Positions 16,940-26,771 of a stretch of DNA of 64,000 nucleotides are shown here, in pieces (position 1 is the stretch's first letter; the number at the start of each line of letters is the position of its first letter). This stretch comes from Kluyvera cryocrescens NBRC 102467 (lineage in GTDB: Bacteria > Pseudomonadota > Gammaproteobacteria > Enterobacterales > Enterobacteriaceae), in the NCBI RefSeq assembly GCF_001571285.1, contig NZ_BCTM01000001.1, positions 1 through 64,000 of the forward strand, written 5' to 3'. The position numbers and the translations under genes were made by a program. The notes under the pieces were generated by a model. The model did no database searches. It saw only the letters and a list, made by a program, of their open reading frames with translations, and had not been told where the DNA came from.

Positions 16940-18512
16940 CGTTCGCCTCCTCATTTGATTTCTTCAGTCCAGACTCAAAGGCAGAAGCCGCCCAGGCTGG
17001 AGGTTTTAGACCAGCAGCGCGACGTTCCATCGTTTCACGTACCTGCTGCGAAAATATTTCCTGATAGTCGTCTCCGCGCCTGGCACACTCCTTCTCATAA
17101 GTGCTCAGGCCGGCCTCAATGAGCATGACGGCCTCCTGCACTTCCTTCAGCCCATCGATCGCCATACGGCCTGAGCCTATCCAGTTGGCATTGCCCCAGG
17201 CTGTTCTCGCCTCCTGAAAACTGAATCGTGCTCTGGATGGCAACGTCACCACCCGGCGGACAATGGCCTCCTCCAGCCAGCACACAAACATCTGACAGGC
17301 CTGTCGGGCTGCCACGAACTTGCGGCGGCCCATAAAGAACGCCCAGGACTCGTTAGCGCTGGCGCGTGCAGTGGAGTAGCTCATCTGCGAATAGTTGCGC
17401 GAAAGCTGCTCATAAGACACACCCAGTCCAGCAGAGATATAACGCAGCAGTGATTGCTCGAACGTCGAAAAACCGTTGTCCGTATCCTGCGCTGACTGAA
17501 GATTCAGGGAATCACCAGGCATGAGGTGAGGAACCTTCGCACCACCAAGGCGAACCGGCGCCGCGGTATAATACGAGGCCATTTCACCCAGCCAGCCCGT
17601 CATCTTGCTCTGCTGATCTTTGCTGTCAGAGCCGAGAATAAAGTCCATCGCGGTTTGCGTATCCAGCTCACTTTCAATCGTCGCCGCGTACATCGCCTTA
17701 ACGATAGCGCTCTGGAGCTGCGTATTTTGTAGCGTATCGAGCATTTTCATTTGCTCCATGACGCTGTAAAACGCGTTGGCTCCGCGCGTCTGTCCATCTT
17801 CCAGCGGTTCAAATACATGGATAAAGGACGGACGGCCGCCGGGCAGCTCGCGCGGAATATAGGACCATTTCTGCGCCATCCATCCCGGATATCCGTCCTC
17901 GCTGACGTAATAGCCCAATGCGGCGCCACCGTCGTTGGTTCTGACACCAGCCCGACAGTTTCGCGTGTCTCCGGCATTATTGGGGTTGCTGATGCGTTTC
18001 GGGCTGACCATCTTGAACTGTGTCCGGAAGAGCCGCGTTGAATCACTGTCCCAGGTGGGCTGGACACACAGCTCGCCGTTAAATGCATGAGTCGCGACAC
18101 CTTCGCGGATCATCATCGTAAACGTCCGCTTGCGCTCAGCATCGATCCCGCAAAAATCATCTTCAGCATACTCATACCAGGCGGCCTCCACCTCCCTGGC
18201 AAATGCGCGGCTTTCTTCTTCTTTGATACCGAGATAACGCCAGCTCGGGCAGTAACTCAGTCGGAAGAAGGAACCGACAATGTGATCCTGATGAAGCTGC
18301 ACGGCGTTTGCCGCATAACCATTATTTCGAACCAGATCGTCTGCTCGCGCATTACCACGGGATAAATTAGGCAATAACGCAGCATCCGCGCTTTCGCTCG
18401 GTGGGTTCCAGGCGCGTAACTGACCGCCAAAGCCACCAGCACCACCGTGATACCCGGCGTAGTCCCGCAATGCGGTTTTACCGTCCGGCCCTAACAAAGC
18501 AGGTGTTTTCAT
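16920..18512 (-). CDS. B: Portal protein B
   Basis: This 530-residue homologue of lambda gpB (533 aa) forms the dodecameric portal through which DNA enters the head. Motifs include [30 protein letters not shown] and the C-terminal [22 protein letters not shown]. It overlaps W by 4 bases and C by 20. Confidence 0.96.
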   Translation of the reverse strand: MKTPALLGPDGKTALRDYAGYHGGAGGFGGQLRAWNPPSESADAALLPNLSRGNARADDLVRNNGYAANAVQLHQDHIVGSFFRLSYCPSWRYLGIKEEESRAFAREVEAAWYEYAEDDFCGIDAERKRTFTMMIREGVATHAFNGELCVQPTWDSDSTRLFRTQFKMVSPKRISNPNNAGDTRNCRAGVRTNDGGAALGYYVSEDGYPGWMAQKWSYIPRELPGGRPSFIHVFEPLEDGQTRGANAFYSVMEQMKMLDTLQNTQLQSAIVKAMYAATIESELDTQTAMDFILGSDSKDQQSKMTGWLGEMASYYTAAPVRLGGAKVPHLMPGDSLNLQSAQDTDNGFSTFEQSLLRYISAGLGVSYEQLSRNYSQMSYSTARASANESWAFFMGRRKFVAARQACQMFVCWLEEAIVRRVVTLPSRARFSFQEARTAWGNANWIGSGRMAIDGLKEVQEAVMLIEAGLSTYEKECARRGDDYQEIFSQQVRETMERRAAGLKPPAWAASAFESGLKKSNEEANDDARAA

Positions 18513-18715
18513 GCGTAAAATCCTGCCGGTCCCCGGCGTCGTTGAGTAATGCCAATCTGTGATTCAAGTTCGGCAATGTATTTTTTCAGGTCGGTTACGG
18601 AGGTGGCGGTGAACTCAACCCGCCGGCCGTCCTTTTGCACCGTTGCCACCCGCTTTCCCATCATGAGGTCATGCAACGCAGCGCGGGCGGCATCCAGATC
18701 GGTCTGTGTCGCCAT
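18509..18715 (-). CDS. W: Head-tail joining protein W
   Basis: This 68-residue gpW homologue (lambda 68 aa) has [20 protein letters not shown] and [11 protein letters not shown]. It binds the portal after packaging and before FII. Start and stop overlap A and B. Confidence 0.95.
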   Translation of the reverse strand: MATQTDLDAARAALHDLMMGKRVATVQKDGRRVEFTATSVTDLKKYIAELESQIGITQRRRGPAGFYA

Positions 18716-20637
18716 TATTCGTCTCCAGATAATGCCCGGGCATAATCCGCCAGGGTCTTGTTGTGGGTTCGCCCCCCTTCTTCCTCCAGCAAACTAGCCA
18801 GAAGAGAATCGAGATTTAACTGCCAGCGCGAAATACTGATCCGAAGCGCAGCCAGCGCATAAACGAAGCAGTCCAGCGCCTCGTTTCGCCGCTTTTTGCT
18901 GTCCCAGAGGATCTTCTTCTTACCGTCCACCCATTTTTCAACCTGCTCCTCAGCGGTCAGCTGCTGTGCTTCAGCCAGGTCGTAAACGTCGGGGTTGTTT
19001 GGGAAATGCACAGCACCGGCGAGGGGTTCATCACCTTCGGGCTGCAGGGTAAAGCGGTTGTAGATCTGCTCTTTCGCTGTGTCCGTCCCGACTTCCGTCA
19101 GATACACACCGTTCTTGTTCCGTTTGCGCGGCATGCTGGCCACCGGCTTGCCATAAACAGAGGCTCCTTTGATGGGGATAAGACGAAACAGGCCGTGCTT
19201 TTTCGAGCGGTTGTATACGATGGTTGGATCGATACCGCCGATATCCCAGCAAATACGGGATATCGACATTTCAACGCCATTTTTCCGGGTGTATGCCCTG
19301 TTTATGGCCTCATCCACCCTGATGAGGGTGGCTTCATCATCATGTCGTCCCATGATGATCTGCCGGTCAATCAGCCAGCTTTCTTCACCCGGCCCCCATC
19401 CCCAGACGCGCATCTCATAGCGGTCAAGCTGTGAGTCAATGCCAGCGGTCAGGTAGGCTACCCGGTCAGGTACTGAGGCAGAAAAGTGTTCTTTCCTTTC
19501 CGCCATCACGTCCGCATCCGGGCGTTCGCCAATTTTCGGCTCCCATGTCTCACCCAGCGTGGTATTCACGAAGGTTTTACGCTTACCGGTATCCCCCTTC
19601 GTCTTGATCCAGTCTTTTACTATCTGCACCCAGGTGGTAAACGGGCTGTATGCCGTCCAGATGTGGAAAGTGACGCTGTCTGGCGGTTCAATGTCGGTAC
19701 CAGAGGATGCAAACCAGTTCAGGCCATCGCGTGTCCAGATCCCCGTCTCATCGCAGATGTAGCGCGCCTGCGAGAAATCCAGCTCCTGCTGCTTAATGAC
19801 GCAGGCGTTATGCTCGCAGAGGTAAAAAACGCTGGCCGGTTCGCCAGGCATCCACTTAAACCCGAATGGTGTTTCCTTATCGCCAAACTTCAGATATTGC
19901 TCTTCCCCACAATGAGGGCAGGCAACGTGAAAACGCATAAAATGCCCTGACTCACTCGCGGCACGCTCAATCTGGCAGGTTCCCTTTAGCTTTGGCGTGG
20001 AGCCACGGATTGACTTAGGCCAGACAGAGCCCTCAATACGTTTATCACCGAGGAAGGTGGGCGAGCCCTCTTTCTCAATATCTTCATCAAATGCTGCCAG
20101 CTCATCGTAGCCGGCGACATCGACCGATTTCTCACGGTAGTTTTTCGCCGCCTTACCGCCCAGACACCAGAAGCCGCGACCGTTGGAAAAGCGCTTCATA
20201 CTGAGCGTATTGTCGCGGTTCTTTTTGCCGTACCACGGCGCGAGCGACAAAAGCGAGGGGATATCACGGATTGTAGGCTCGACATGAGACTTCATGAAGT
20301 TCTCAGCATCGCCATCGGTTGGCAGCCAGATCAGCGAATTGCGCTGCTTGTGTTCGATGAAGTACGCATACACACCGAGCAGCATTTTCGAGTAGCCAAC
20401 GCGGGCTGATTTAACGACATTCACCTCTCGGATATAGTCGTTGCCCATCGCATTCATAATCGCTACCTGGAAAGGAAGCGTGACCCAGCGCCCTTCCTGA
20501 TACGCTGACTCTTTAGGGAGATAATAATGTGCATCTGCCCATTCAACAGCGGTCAGCGGTTCTGGCCGGTACAGCGTTCGAAGCCCCGATCGAGTAGAGC
20601 ACCGAACCCCTTTAATCTGACTGTTCGATATATTCAC
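18715..20637 (-). CDS. A: Terminase large subunit A
   Basis: This 640-residue protein is a close homologue of lambda gpA (641 aa): the packaging ATPase and cos endonuclease. The N-terminal MNISNSQI segment binds Nu1. Walker A-like [13 protein letters not shown] lies near residue 75, Walker B-like [14 protein letters not shown] near 175. The nuclease half has [21 protein letters not shown] and the [17 protein letters not shown] end. It overlaps Nu1 by 26 bases. Confidence 0.97.
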   Translation of the reverse strand: MNISNSQIKGVRCSTRSGLRTLYRPEPLTAVEWADAHYYLPKESAYQEGRWVTLPFQVAIMNAMGNDYIREVNVVKSARVGYSKMLLGVYAYFIEHKQRNSLIWLPTDGDAENFMKSHVEPTIRDIPSLLSLAPWYGKKNRDNTLSMKRFSNGRGFWCLGGKAAKNYREKSVDVAGYDELAAFDEDIEKEGSPTFLGDKRIEGSVWPKSIRGSTPKLKGTCQIERAASESGHFMRFHVACPHCGEEQYLKFGDKETPFGFKWMPGEPASVFYLCEHNACVIKQQELDFSQARYICDETGIWTRDGLNWFASSGTDIEPPDSVTFHIWTAYSPFTTWVQIVKDWIKTKGDTGKRKTFVNTTLGETWEPKIGERPDADVMAERKEHFSASVPDRVAYLTAGIDSQLDRYEMRVWGWGPGEESWLIDRQIIMGRHDDEATLIRVDEAINRAYTRKNGVEMSISRICWDIGGIDPTIVYNRSKKHGLFRLIPIKGASVYGKPVASMPRKRNKNGVYLTEVGTDTAKEQIYNRFTLQPEGDEPLAGAVHFPNNPDVYDLAEAQQLTAEEQVEKWVDGKKKILWDSKKRRNEALDCFVYALAALRISISRWQLNLDSLLASLLEEEGGRTHNKTLADYARALSGDE

Positions 20638-21157
20638 TCAGCAACTCCGGTATTATTTCATCCAGCGCAGCTGCCTTGTTCATGGCTTTAATGATGTCCT
20701 TTTTCAGGAAATCAATGTGCCGGTTTTCCAGTTCGGGGAAACGCCGCTGAACTGATAGAGGAACGCCATCGAGGATACTGGCTATTTCTCCGGCCACCCG
20801 CGATAACACGAACGTGCAGAATGCGGTTTCCACCACCTCAGCGGTGTCTTTTGCATTTTTCAATTCCTGCGTGTCGGCCTGCGCCCTGATGAGTCGGTGG
20901 CGCTCATAATCTATCGTGCCGGGTTGAAGATCCGACTCCGAAGCGATTCGCAGATCTTCGACTTCTTTCCGCAATTTCTCATTTTCAATTGCGGCATCAC
21001 GGGCGGAATACCACTCAATAACCGCCGCGGAATCATAGAGCACCTCATTACCTTTTCCGCCACCACGGGCAACTGGCATCCCCTGATCCTGCCAGTTCTG
21101 AATGGTGCGAACACTGACGCCAAAAATCTCAGAGAGGCGTTTTTTGTTTACCTCCAT
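20612..21157 (-). CDS. nu1: Terminase small subunit Nu1
   Basis: This 181-residue gpNu1 homologue (lambda 181 aa) has a winged helix-turn-helix N-terminus (SEIFGVSVRTIQNWQDQGMP) that recognises the R sites of cosB. The central region interacts with itself and with A. It lies immediately downstream of cos. Confidence 0.97.
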   Translation of the reverse strand: MEVNKKRLSEIFGVSVRTIQNWQDQGMPVARGGGKGNEVLYDSAAVIEWYSARDAAIENEKLRKEVEDLRIASESDLQPGTIDYERHRLIRAQADTQELKNAKDTAEVVETAFCTFVLSRVAGEIASILDGVPLSVQRRFPELENRHIDFLKKDIIKAMNKAAALDEIIPELLSEYIEQSD

Positions 21158-21180
21158 GGCTCACTCCATGCGCAAAACAG

Positions 21181-21347
21181 AGAAAGGAAACGACATCGAG
21201 TAATTTGCCTGTTATCGGACTCTGCCGCTTCCTTTCTTTTCAGGGGGTGTTTTCAGTAAAAACAGGCAATTAGCTAGAAGAAGAACGGAAACGACTAAAA
21301 CCGAAAAAATCTCATAAATAGCGAGAATCTGCGCGGACGCCGCCCCG
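21181..21347 (-). other. cos: Lambda-type cos packaging site (cosN and cosB)
   Basis: On the minus strand TACGGGGCGGCG is identical to the lambda cosN left side. By alignment the 12-base cohesive end would be GGGCGGCGTCCG (21334-21345), against GGGCGGCGACCT in lambda. Three terminase-binding R-type sequences follow: R3 CGTTTCCGTTCT (21282-21293), an inverted R2 (21226-21237, one change) and R1 TCGTTTCCTTTCT (21181-21193). The order, spacing and inverted R2 match lambda. Exact nick positions are inferred. Confidence 0.88.
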
Positions 21348-21521
21348 TAGCGCACCGATATGCCGGAAAGGACCCTCAAACGATAATGATTATCAATTAA
21401 CGGCAATTACTAATGGCTGTCGAATTTCTGAGCAGGCTGCTGGACTGGACGGCTTTTCGAATGGCTTTACAGCCGACTTCGGATAAACCCATTACAGAAT
21501 GCTATTGAATTAAAAAAATAA
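21348..21521. other. Non-coding stretch right of cos
   Basis: There is no gene here. It holds a perfect 6-1-6 palindrome, GATAATGATTATC (21382-21394), of the Fur-box type, and an AT-rich end before the 94-residue gene. This corresponds to the cosQ side of lambda cos; no clear cosQ match was made by eye. Confidence 0.4.
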
Positions 21522-21806
21522 TTATTTCCAAATAGAAATCTGTAATTCGACTTTTCTTATCGCTATATCAATTACATGTCCATACGGCGTGTGTTTTGAA
21601 TGATGTTCAGTTTGCAACATGTTCAACAACTCAGAGAATCCTTCCGATGGGTGACAATCTCCAACAAAACAGAAAGCCTCAGTTGCCCCCCGAATAGCGC
21701 TACTGATTTCTTCTCCGGCTATATGAAGGTTTTTCCCTCTTTCTGTTTCTTTTGCTATTTGTTGTATCCGCTTTAGATACCTATCTACGAGCTGTGTGGT
21801 CGTCAT
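21522..21806 (-). CDS. Small phage protein of unknown function
   Basis: This 94-residue protein starts MTTTQLVDRYLKRIQQ. It is helical at the N-terminus, has a Cys-containing middle (FCFVGDCHPSEGF) and no membrane segment. It is AT-rich and lies between cos and the Rha gene, a variable position in lambdoid genomes. The family is not recognised. Confidence 0.6.
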   Translation of the reverse strand: MTTTQLVDRYLKRIQQIAKETERGKNLHIAGEEISSAIRGATEAFCFVGDCHPSEGFSELLNMLQTEHHSKHTPYGHVIDIAIRKVELQISIWK

Positions 21807-21942
21807 CGTCTGGCCTCATTGGGAAAGTTCATATAGATAACCACACATCACAAAAACATTCAACACGCTGTTTTTAAAGGGATTTTGACGAGCCCGTCAA
21901 CTTTCAACAGTCATGCAGTGAATGCACGCTGTTATAGGTATC

Positions 21943-22461
21943 TTACAAACTCAACAAATCAGGCTGAGTGACCTGCATGATGTGCTCATGCTCTACTGCC
22001 AGAACGCGCTTCTCTTTCTTTCGCTCGTTCATCAGTCGGCTTCCGATCGTCCCTTTCAGCTTTGACCTAGTTTCTTTGATGGCGTAGCGGTGCTGCATTT
22101 CTTCACCCATTGCCAGGCGACGACTTAGCTGCTCAGCCATCCAGTTGAATGCATTGATATAGCATTCTTTTACCGCGGCTGCTGTCTTGCCTGTAAACCC
22201 CATAACCAGCATCATGCAGCCATCACGGGTTATGTTATACATCGGCTGGATATCACCGTTTTTATCAATGAAATCAATGGGCGCATAATTGCGCCGGGTG
22301 AAATCTTCCGAGCATTTTAGATTTCGGATGGCTCGCAAAACATCTTTATGCCGCTTCCCAAAATAGTCAGCCACCTTCAGTGAAGTGGTGATCACCTTGT
22401 TATCAATGGTTATCACCATATTTCGGAAGTCGAAGGCCGGAATAATTGACGGATTATTCAT
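21943..22461 (-). CDS. rha: Rha family phage regulatory protein
   Basis: This 172-residue protein has a clear Rha domain: TTSLKVADYFGKRHKDVLRAIRNL at residues ~25-48, then YNITRDGCMMLVMGFTGKTAAAVKECYINAFN at ~75-106. Rha proteins are phage regulators with a winged-helix fold, toxic or inhibitory in some IHF-deficient hosts. The C-terminal ~60 residues are basic and helical. It sits alone between the lysis genes and cos, with a terminator upstream of it on the same strand. Confidence 0.88.
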   Translation of the reverse strand: MNNPSIIPAFDFRNMVITIDNKVITTSLKVADYFGKRHKDVLRAIRNLKCSEDFTRRNYAPIDFIDKNGDIQPMYNITRDGCMMLVMGFTGKTAAAVKECYINAFNWMAEQLSRRLAMGEEMQHRYAIKETRSKLKGTIGSRLMNERKKEKRVLAVEHEHIMQVTQPDLLSL

Positions 22462-22614
22462 AACGTTTTCCTACTCTTTGAGATGAACCTTTGCCGCATA
22501 GGAAATCAGCCCGTCGAGGCTCGCCAGCACTAACTGACTCCTCAAAGGCTCATTCCAAAGGGTTTGGTTCGACGTGGTTATAGTGCGCTGCGGTGCGCAG
22601 TGAAATGCGGATAC

Positions 22615-22641
22615 AAAAAAGCCCCGGCATTAAACCGAGGC
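22615..22641 (-). terminator. Terminator after the lysis cassette
   Basis: Stem GCCTCGG/CCGGGGC (one imperfect pair) followed by TTTTTT on the minus strand, downstream of Rz1. Late transcription must read through it to reach the head genes, as expected for a Q-modified polymerase. Confidence 0.75.
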
Positions 22642-22743
22642 CTATAATTATTTCTCTTTTTCAGAGAGTGCAGATTAAAGAACGTATTGCATTGCTGGTT
22701 TCTTCACAGCCTGCCTGCGTTTTACATCTTTCAATTCGCGTTT

Positions 22744-22968
22744 TCAATTTATTTTTTTTGTTTTTCTACAGTTTGCCTCCCATGTCTTGTTATGCGTCAG
22801 GACATCTCGCTTCGTTTGCTTATCCATAACAGCAATATCCTGTTCAGTTAGGTAGATGGGCTTCACCCAATCACAGGCGGTATCAACGACTGCCGGGGCG
22901 CTTCCACGACTCCCGCAACTCGCGATCAACATCGTCATCAGGCAACTGGCTAACAGTCTGCTGTACAT
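22744..22968 (-). CDS. Rz1: Rz1-like outer membrane spanin lipoprotein
   Basis: This 74-residue protein has a signal ending in the lipobox IASC (residues 15-18). It overlaps the 3' part of Rz in a different frame, the usual Rz/Rz1 architecture. Mature Rz1 normally joins Rz across the periplasm to fuse the membranes in the last step of lysis. It is less proline-rich than lambda Rz1, but position and lipobox support the call. Confidence 0.8.
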   Translation of the reverse strand: MYSRLLASCLMTMLIASCGSRGSAPAVVDTACDWVKPIYLTEQDIAVMDKQTKRDVLTHNKTWEANCRKTKKIN

Positions 22969-23158
22969 TACTGGCCTCTTTCGTTACTTCCACTCGTCGC
23001 TCGGCAACCGCTTCGGTAGCTGCTGCATGCTCTTCAGTGCGCTGCTGATCAGCTTTTGCTTCCGCTTTACTGGTGCCACGGATGTGACCAAAACCGAAAG
23101 CACCAGCGATAGCGGCTATGACAGCAACCACCAAACCAATTATTGATTCGATACCCAT
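22883..23158 (-). CDS. Rz: Rz-like inner membrane spanin
   Basis: This 91-residue protein has one N-terminal membrane segment (IIGLVVAVIAAIAGAFGFGH), then a charged coiled-coil periplasmic domain (AKADQQRTEEHAAATEAVAERR). It follows the endolysin and overlaps Rz1 by 86 bases. The ATG at 23158 is chosen because the membrane segment follows directly; the longer open frame would prepend a hydrophilic tail. Confidence 0.8.
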   Translation of the reverse strand: MGIESIIGLVVAVIAAIAGAFGFGHIRGTSKAEAKADQQRTEEHAAATEAVAERRVEVTKEASNVQQTVSQLPDDDVDRELRESWKRPGSR

Positions 23159-23165
23159 AGCTTCC

Positions 23166-23780
23166 TCACGCGATAGCTGCTCTAGCTTGCTCAAAGCGAG
23201 CACGGCGATCAGTGATGCCGTTCTGCCCGCCGTTAATAATCTGCGTTACTCGCACCAAATCACCGGTGTAGTTAAGGCAACCATTCGTGGCAAAGAACCA
23301 CGCAGCTGAGCGAGCAGCATTAACATCTTCTTCCAGTTGCACCGGGCTGCCGACCAAATCAAGTTTCAGTGCAGTGCCGCATTTAGCGTAATTTTCACGC
23401 CCGGTAATCTGAATCAATCCACGCCCACGGAACGCCCAACCATCACCAGGTTCTTTGTTACCCATGCGACCGCCATAGACCAGATTGGCAATCTGTGGCT
23501 GGTGGGCCACCTGCTGACCATCAACACGCCCCAACATCTCGCATTGGTAGGCTGATAGTCGTTTGCCAAACGTCACTTTTAGCGCCGCAACGGAGTAATT
23601 GAAGCTCTCAAGTACACGGGTAAAACCTGCCGATTCATGCCCTGTTTGAGCAATAAACATCGCCTGATCTTCTGGCTTAGTGATACCGAACTCTTTCATT
23701 GCAGCATCAATATGCGGAAACCAGCGCGCAGCTAACCCGGCGCCAATACCAGCCGCCTTTTGAAATTGTGATTGGTTCAT
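23166..23780 (-). CDS. R: GH19 endolysin
   Basis: This 204-residue glycoside hydrolase family 19 (chitinase-class) lysozyme cleaves the murein glycan. Signatures are FIAQTGHESAGFTRVLESFNYS with the catalytic Glu, YGGRMGNKEPGDGWAFRGRGLIQITGR, and ITQIINGGQNG-type C-terminal NGG. It has no signal peptide, so export needs the holin. The stop overlaps the preceding holin start region. Confidence 0.95.
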   Translation of the reverse strand: MNQSQFQKAAGIGAGLAARWFPHIDAAMKEFGITKPEDQAMFIAQTGHESAGFTRVLESFNYSVAALKVTFGKRLSAYQCEMLGRVDGQQVAHQPQIANLVYGGRMGNKEPGDGWAFRGRGLIQITGRENYAKCGTALKLDLVGSPVQLEEDVNAARSAAWFFATNGCLNYTGDLVRVTQIINGGQNGITDRRARFEQARAAIA

Positions 23781-24061
23781 TAGTTCCTCAGATGATCGAC
23801 CAGACGCGCAACGTTGCCTCTGACGGCAGCCAGCACGGAAAGAAACAGAATGTTAGCCCCGATGGTGGCCCACGATGAATGTGGATAGATACCGCACAGG
23901 TAAGCCAACGGGACAGCGCTGTAGAGGACTGTGATAAGCCATGCCAGCCGCGAAACCCAGGGACGATGGCGCGAATCACCGCGACGGTAAAACATCAGGG
24001 TAATTACAACCCCGGCGCAAAGCAGCGCGTTTAATGTTGCTGTTGGGTCATTTAGTACCAC
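23780..24061 (-). CDS. Holin-like membrane protein (second of a pair)
   Basis: This 93-residue protein has three hydrophobic segments (ALLCAGVVITLMFY, LAWLITVLYSAVPLAYLCGIY, TIGANILFLSVLAAV) and basic ends. It is in the phage holin family 3/DUF754 size class. It overlaps the upstream membrane protein by 14 bases and the endolysin by one base, so the three are translationally linked. Confidence 0.8.
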   Translation of the reverse strand: MVLNDPTATLNALLCAGVVITLMFYRRGDSRHRPWVSRLAWLITVLYSAVPLAYLCGIYPHSSWATIGANILFLSVLAAVRGNVARLVDHLRN

Positions 24062-24434
24062 CAGAACCTCCCCGGCGCGTTATCAGCGCCACCAGCGAGC
24101 CGAAATCCTGATTATTCAGGAAGGTCAGGATTTTGACGGCTAATGCGGAAATGATTACGGCACCAATGGCATCCAGAGGTTTATCGCTGTAGCCGGTCAC
24201 GGCAGCCAGTTTTGAACCCACCAGCCCAGAACAAAGGATCCCGGCTATATACGAAACGACAAAATACGCCAGACGGCGGGTTGCGCTCAGATCTGATGCT
24301 GTGGCTATGTAGAAAACAGCACCAGCAAATGCACCAAACACCACGCCGTAATCAGTTCCGGTCAGTAGTCCATAAACACTGGCCCCCGTCAGGACTCCAC
24401 CAGCTAACCCAGTGCCGGAAATCGGATCGGACAT
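24048..24434 (-). CDS. Holin-like membrane protein (first of a pair)
   Basis: This 128-residue protein has three to four membrane segments (GVLTGASVYGLLTG, YGVVFGAFAGAVFYIAT, LAYFVVSYIAGILCSGLVG, IGAVIISALAVKIL) and a basic Gly-rich C-terminus. It is a putative holin of the LydA/holin 3_3 type. With the next gene it may form a holin/antiholin pair that times lysis. Which one makes the lethal hole is not decidable here. Confidence 0.75.
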   Translation of the reverse strand: MSDPISGTGLAGGVLTGASVYGLLTGTDYGVVFGAFAGAVFYIATASDLSATRRLAYFVVSYIAGILCSGLVGSKLAAVTGYSDKPLDAIGAVIISALAVKILTFLNNQDFGSLVALITRRGGSGGTK

Positions 24435-24586
24435 TTAGCCCCCTCTTAATGCTGTGAATCCTCTCAGAAAAAGAAATGAGGGGAATAGGGATCAGGCTCG
24501 CGGGCTGTTATGTCAAAGGGTAAGTTATGAGTGATTCCCGGAGCCTGAATTCGATGGCCACCACAGCAACGAGGCCATGGTGTCCG

Positions 24587-25639
24587 TTATGGTTTACTGA
24601 GATTTTCTATTTCACTGACCGTTTGCATGAAGCGATCAGCTTCGAGCTCAACGCCGATACCGCAGCGGCCTAACTCCATTGCAGCTTTCACAGTGGAACC
24701 AGACCCCATAAAGAAATCGGCAACAATATCGCCCGGCCTGCTGCTGGCGCTGATGATTTGCTTCAGCATGTCGGCTGGCTTTTCGCATGGATGTTTACCC
24801 GGATAGAACTGAACGGGCTTATGTGTCCATACGTCGGTATACGGAACGGCAGCAGATACAGAGAAGCAACGCCGGAGCGTTTTGTACTCTTCCAGCAATT
24901 CCGAGTATTTGCGATTCAATGACTGGTAGGTAGCCACCAGCTGGTGGTGAGGATGTTCCAGCTTTTGCTGCAGGTGTTTCTCGATGGCGATCCGGGTAAA
25001 CAATTCCTGCAGTTTCCGGTAATCCACCTCGTTCGGCAACGACCACTGACTCACCCCAAACCAGTGGGAAGCCATGTTTTTCTTACATGTTGCCTCGGCT
25101 ATCTCTTTCGTACTCACACCCAATGACTCTCGGGCGTTGCGGAAATAGCCGATAAGCGGCGTCATGATATGCTGCTTTAGCTCTGCGCTTTTGCTCTCGT
25201 AGGCATCTTCTTTCCCTGTATACGGCCCCAGATAATGTTCAGCGAACAGGATCCGTTCCGTTGCCGGGAAGTAAGCGCGCAGGCTTTCTTTGTTGCATCC
25301 ATTCCAGCGGCCCGACGGTTTAGCCCAGATGATATGGTTCAGGACGTTGAACCGTTCCCGCATCATGATCTCAATATCTGAGGCCAGCCGGTGACCACAA
25401 AACAGATAAATGCTGCCGGCAGGTTTTAGGACTCGGGCATACTCAGCTAAACAGCTATCAAGCCAGCGTAAGTAGTCCTCATCCCCTTTCCACTGATTAT
25501 CCCAGCCGTTCGGCTTCACTTTGAAGTAAGGCGGGTCTGTAACAATCAGGTCAATGGAGTTATCCGGGAGGGTGGCAATGTAATGCAGACTATCAGCGTT
25601 GATTAACTCAACACTGTGTATTTTTACAGTATTTTTCAT
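24587..25639 (-). CDS. Phage DNA methyltransferase (beta class)
   Basis: This 350-residue protein has the catalytic motif IVTDPPYF near residue 33 and the SAM-binding motif in DIVADFFMGSGSTVKAAMELGRCGIGVE near the C-terminus. Catalytic motif before SAM motif is the beta-class N4-cytosine/N6-adenine order. KPADMLKQII precedes the SAM motif. A ~110-residue inserted helical region lies in the middle. No restriction enzyme is next to it, so protection of phage DNA is the likely job. Confidence 0.88.
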   Translation of the reverse strand: MKNTVKIHSVELINADSLHYIATLPDNSIDLIVTDPPYFKVKPNGWDNQWKGDEDYLRWLDSCLAEYARVLKPAGSIYLFCGHRLASDIEIMMRERFNVLNHIIWAKPSGRWNGCNKESLRAYFPATERILFAEHYLGPYTGKEDAYESKSAELKQHIMTPLIGYFRNARESLGVSTKEIAEATCKKNMASHWFGVSQWSLPNEVDYRKLQELFTRIAIEKHLQQKLEHPHHQLVATYQSLNRKYSELLEEYKTLRRCFSVSAAVPYTDVWTHKPVQFYPGKHPCEKPADMLKQIISASSRPGDIVADFFMGSGSTVKAAMELGRCGIGVELEADRFMQTVSEIENLSKP

Positions 25640-25857
25640 AGATCAGTAAGCGTAACTCTGATAACCTCACTTTGCTTTTGCGCTAAAGCAGTGGGCCTTG
25701 GTTAGCTTGTGACCTGAAAGCATGAGCTGATGGCTGGCCGGGTGCTACAACACCCACCAGCCGCCCATTTCCACAGCAAATTCCTCCAAATTGAAGGAGT
25801 GTAGGTATAAAAAAAACCCGACGATGAGGCCAGGTTTTTTATAAGAAGAACTAAATT

Positions 25858-26757
25858 TTAAGGATTCCTAGGAGGGACGTGCCAAACTCTACGACCATCC
25901 TCATGGTTCTCAATAATCTTAGCCGCAGTACTGCCACCAAAGGTATGCATAAAACTATGGTGTATCGTCAAAACAATATCTTGTAATGCCTGGTCATCTT
26001 CCATAGGTGTAATTTTCAAACCGATTTGGCTAGCTTTATCACTGTGAATATGACGAGCATGAGCAAAAGTTGAGCTATGGTTATTCAAGCTCGAACAAAT
26101 CGCACTGGCTTTTTGTTGGGCATCAACCTCTCCTTCGAACATACCAGTTATCAACCAATCGCTCACAATTGTTGAAGCCCACTGGATGGCCTTTTCACAT
26201 TCACCAATGAATGTAGGATTGAGTTTTGACATTGTGAATTGCCAATACGCGGCAGTCGCAGGGTTCTGGACTATGTCTTGCATAGCCTTCTGCGCTTCTT
26301 CGATCACACCATGTGCTGGAACGCCACCGACTTGTGGATCAAAGGGACCAATATTTGATTGTTTCCCCATGACTATTTCTTTTGCACAACAGGCCAGCAT
26401 AGTACCTGCAGACATCGATATCATAGGTACGAAAGCTCGAATATCGTTACCGAACTTAGCTCTCAGGTAATAGCCTATCGATTCTAAAGCGGCAATATCC
26501 CCACCAGGAGTATGCAAAATGAGATCAAGTCCTTTCGATGCATCTAGCCCATGTATCGCTGTCATAAATCCATTTTTATCGTCATCTGACATAGCGCACA
26601 AATGAGAGCTATTCTGCAGAAAACCTGAATAATACGCGATGACATTACGCCCAGTCATCGTGGACATCTCTTTGATATACTTACTTCTTACTGTGTCCAG
26701 AGGGCTTTTTTGGGCGAGAACAGCCATCTCGCCCATAACATGATTCCAATTAGGCAT
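25858..26757 (-). CDS. SDH-type Clp-fold serine protease (accessory)
   Basis: This 299-residue protein resembles the SDH_sah/Clp-fold serine protease family, related to SppA. It has LDLILHTPGGDIAALESIGYYLR (residues ~77-100), the likely nucleophile Ser in MISMSAGTMLACCAKEIVM, and SNIGPFDPQVGGVPA. There is no signal peptide or membrane segment, so it is probably cytoplasmic. It sits between Q and the lysis genes, a usual place for morons, 14 bases after a 69-residue gene in a two-gene unit. Its substrate and phage role are unknown. Confidence 0.8.
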   Translation of the reverse strand: MPNWNHVMGEMAVLAQKSPLDTVRSKYIKEMSTMTGRNVIAYYSGFLQNSSHLCAMSDDDKNGFMTAIHGLDASKGLDLILHTPGGDIAALESIGYYLRAKFGNDIRAFVPMISMSAGTMLACCAKEIVMGKQSNIGPFDPQVGGVPAHGVIEEAQKAMQDIVQNPATAAYWQFTMSKLNPTFIGECEKAIQWASTIVSDWLITGMFEGEVDAQQKASAICSSLNNHSSTFAHARHIHSDKASQIGLKITPMEDDQALQDIVLTIHHSFMHTFGGSTAAKIIENHEDGRRVWHVPPRNP

Positions 26758-26771
26758 TGTTCATCTTATTG

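Noticed and set aside
24587..25639. A complete restriction-modification system
   Set aside because: Only methyltransferases are present; no endonuclease or specificity gene is adjacent.
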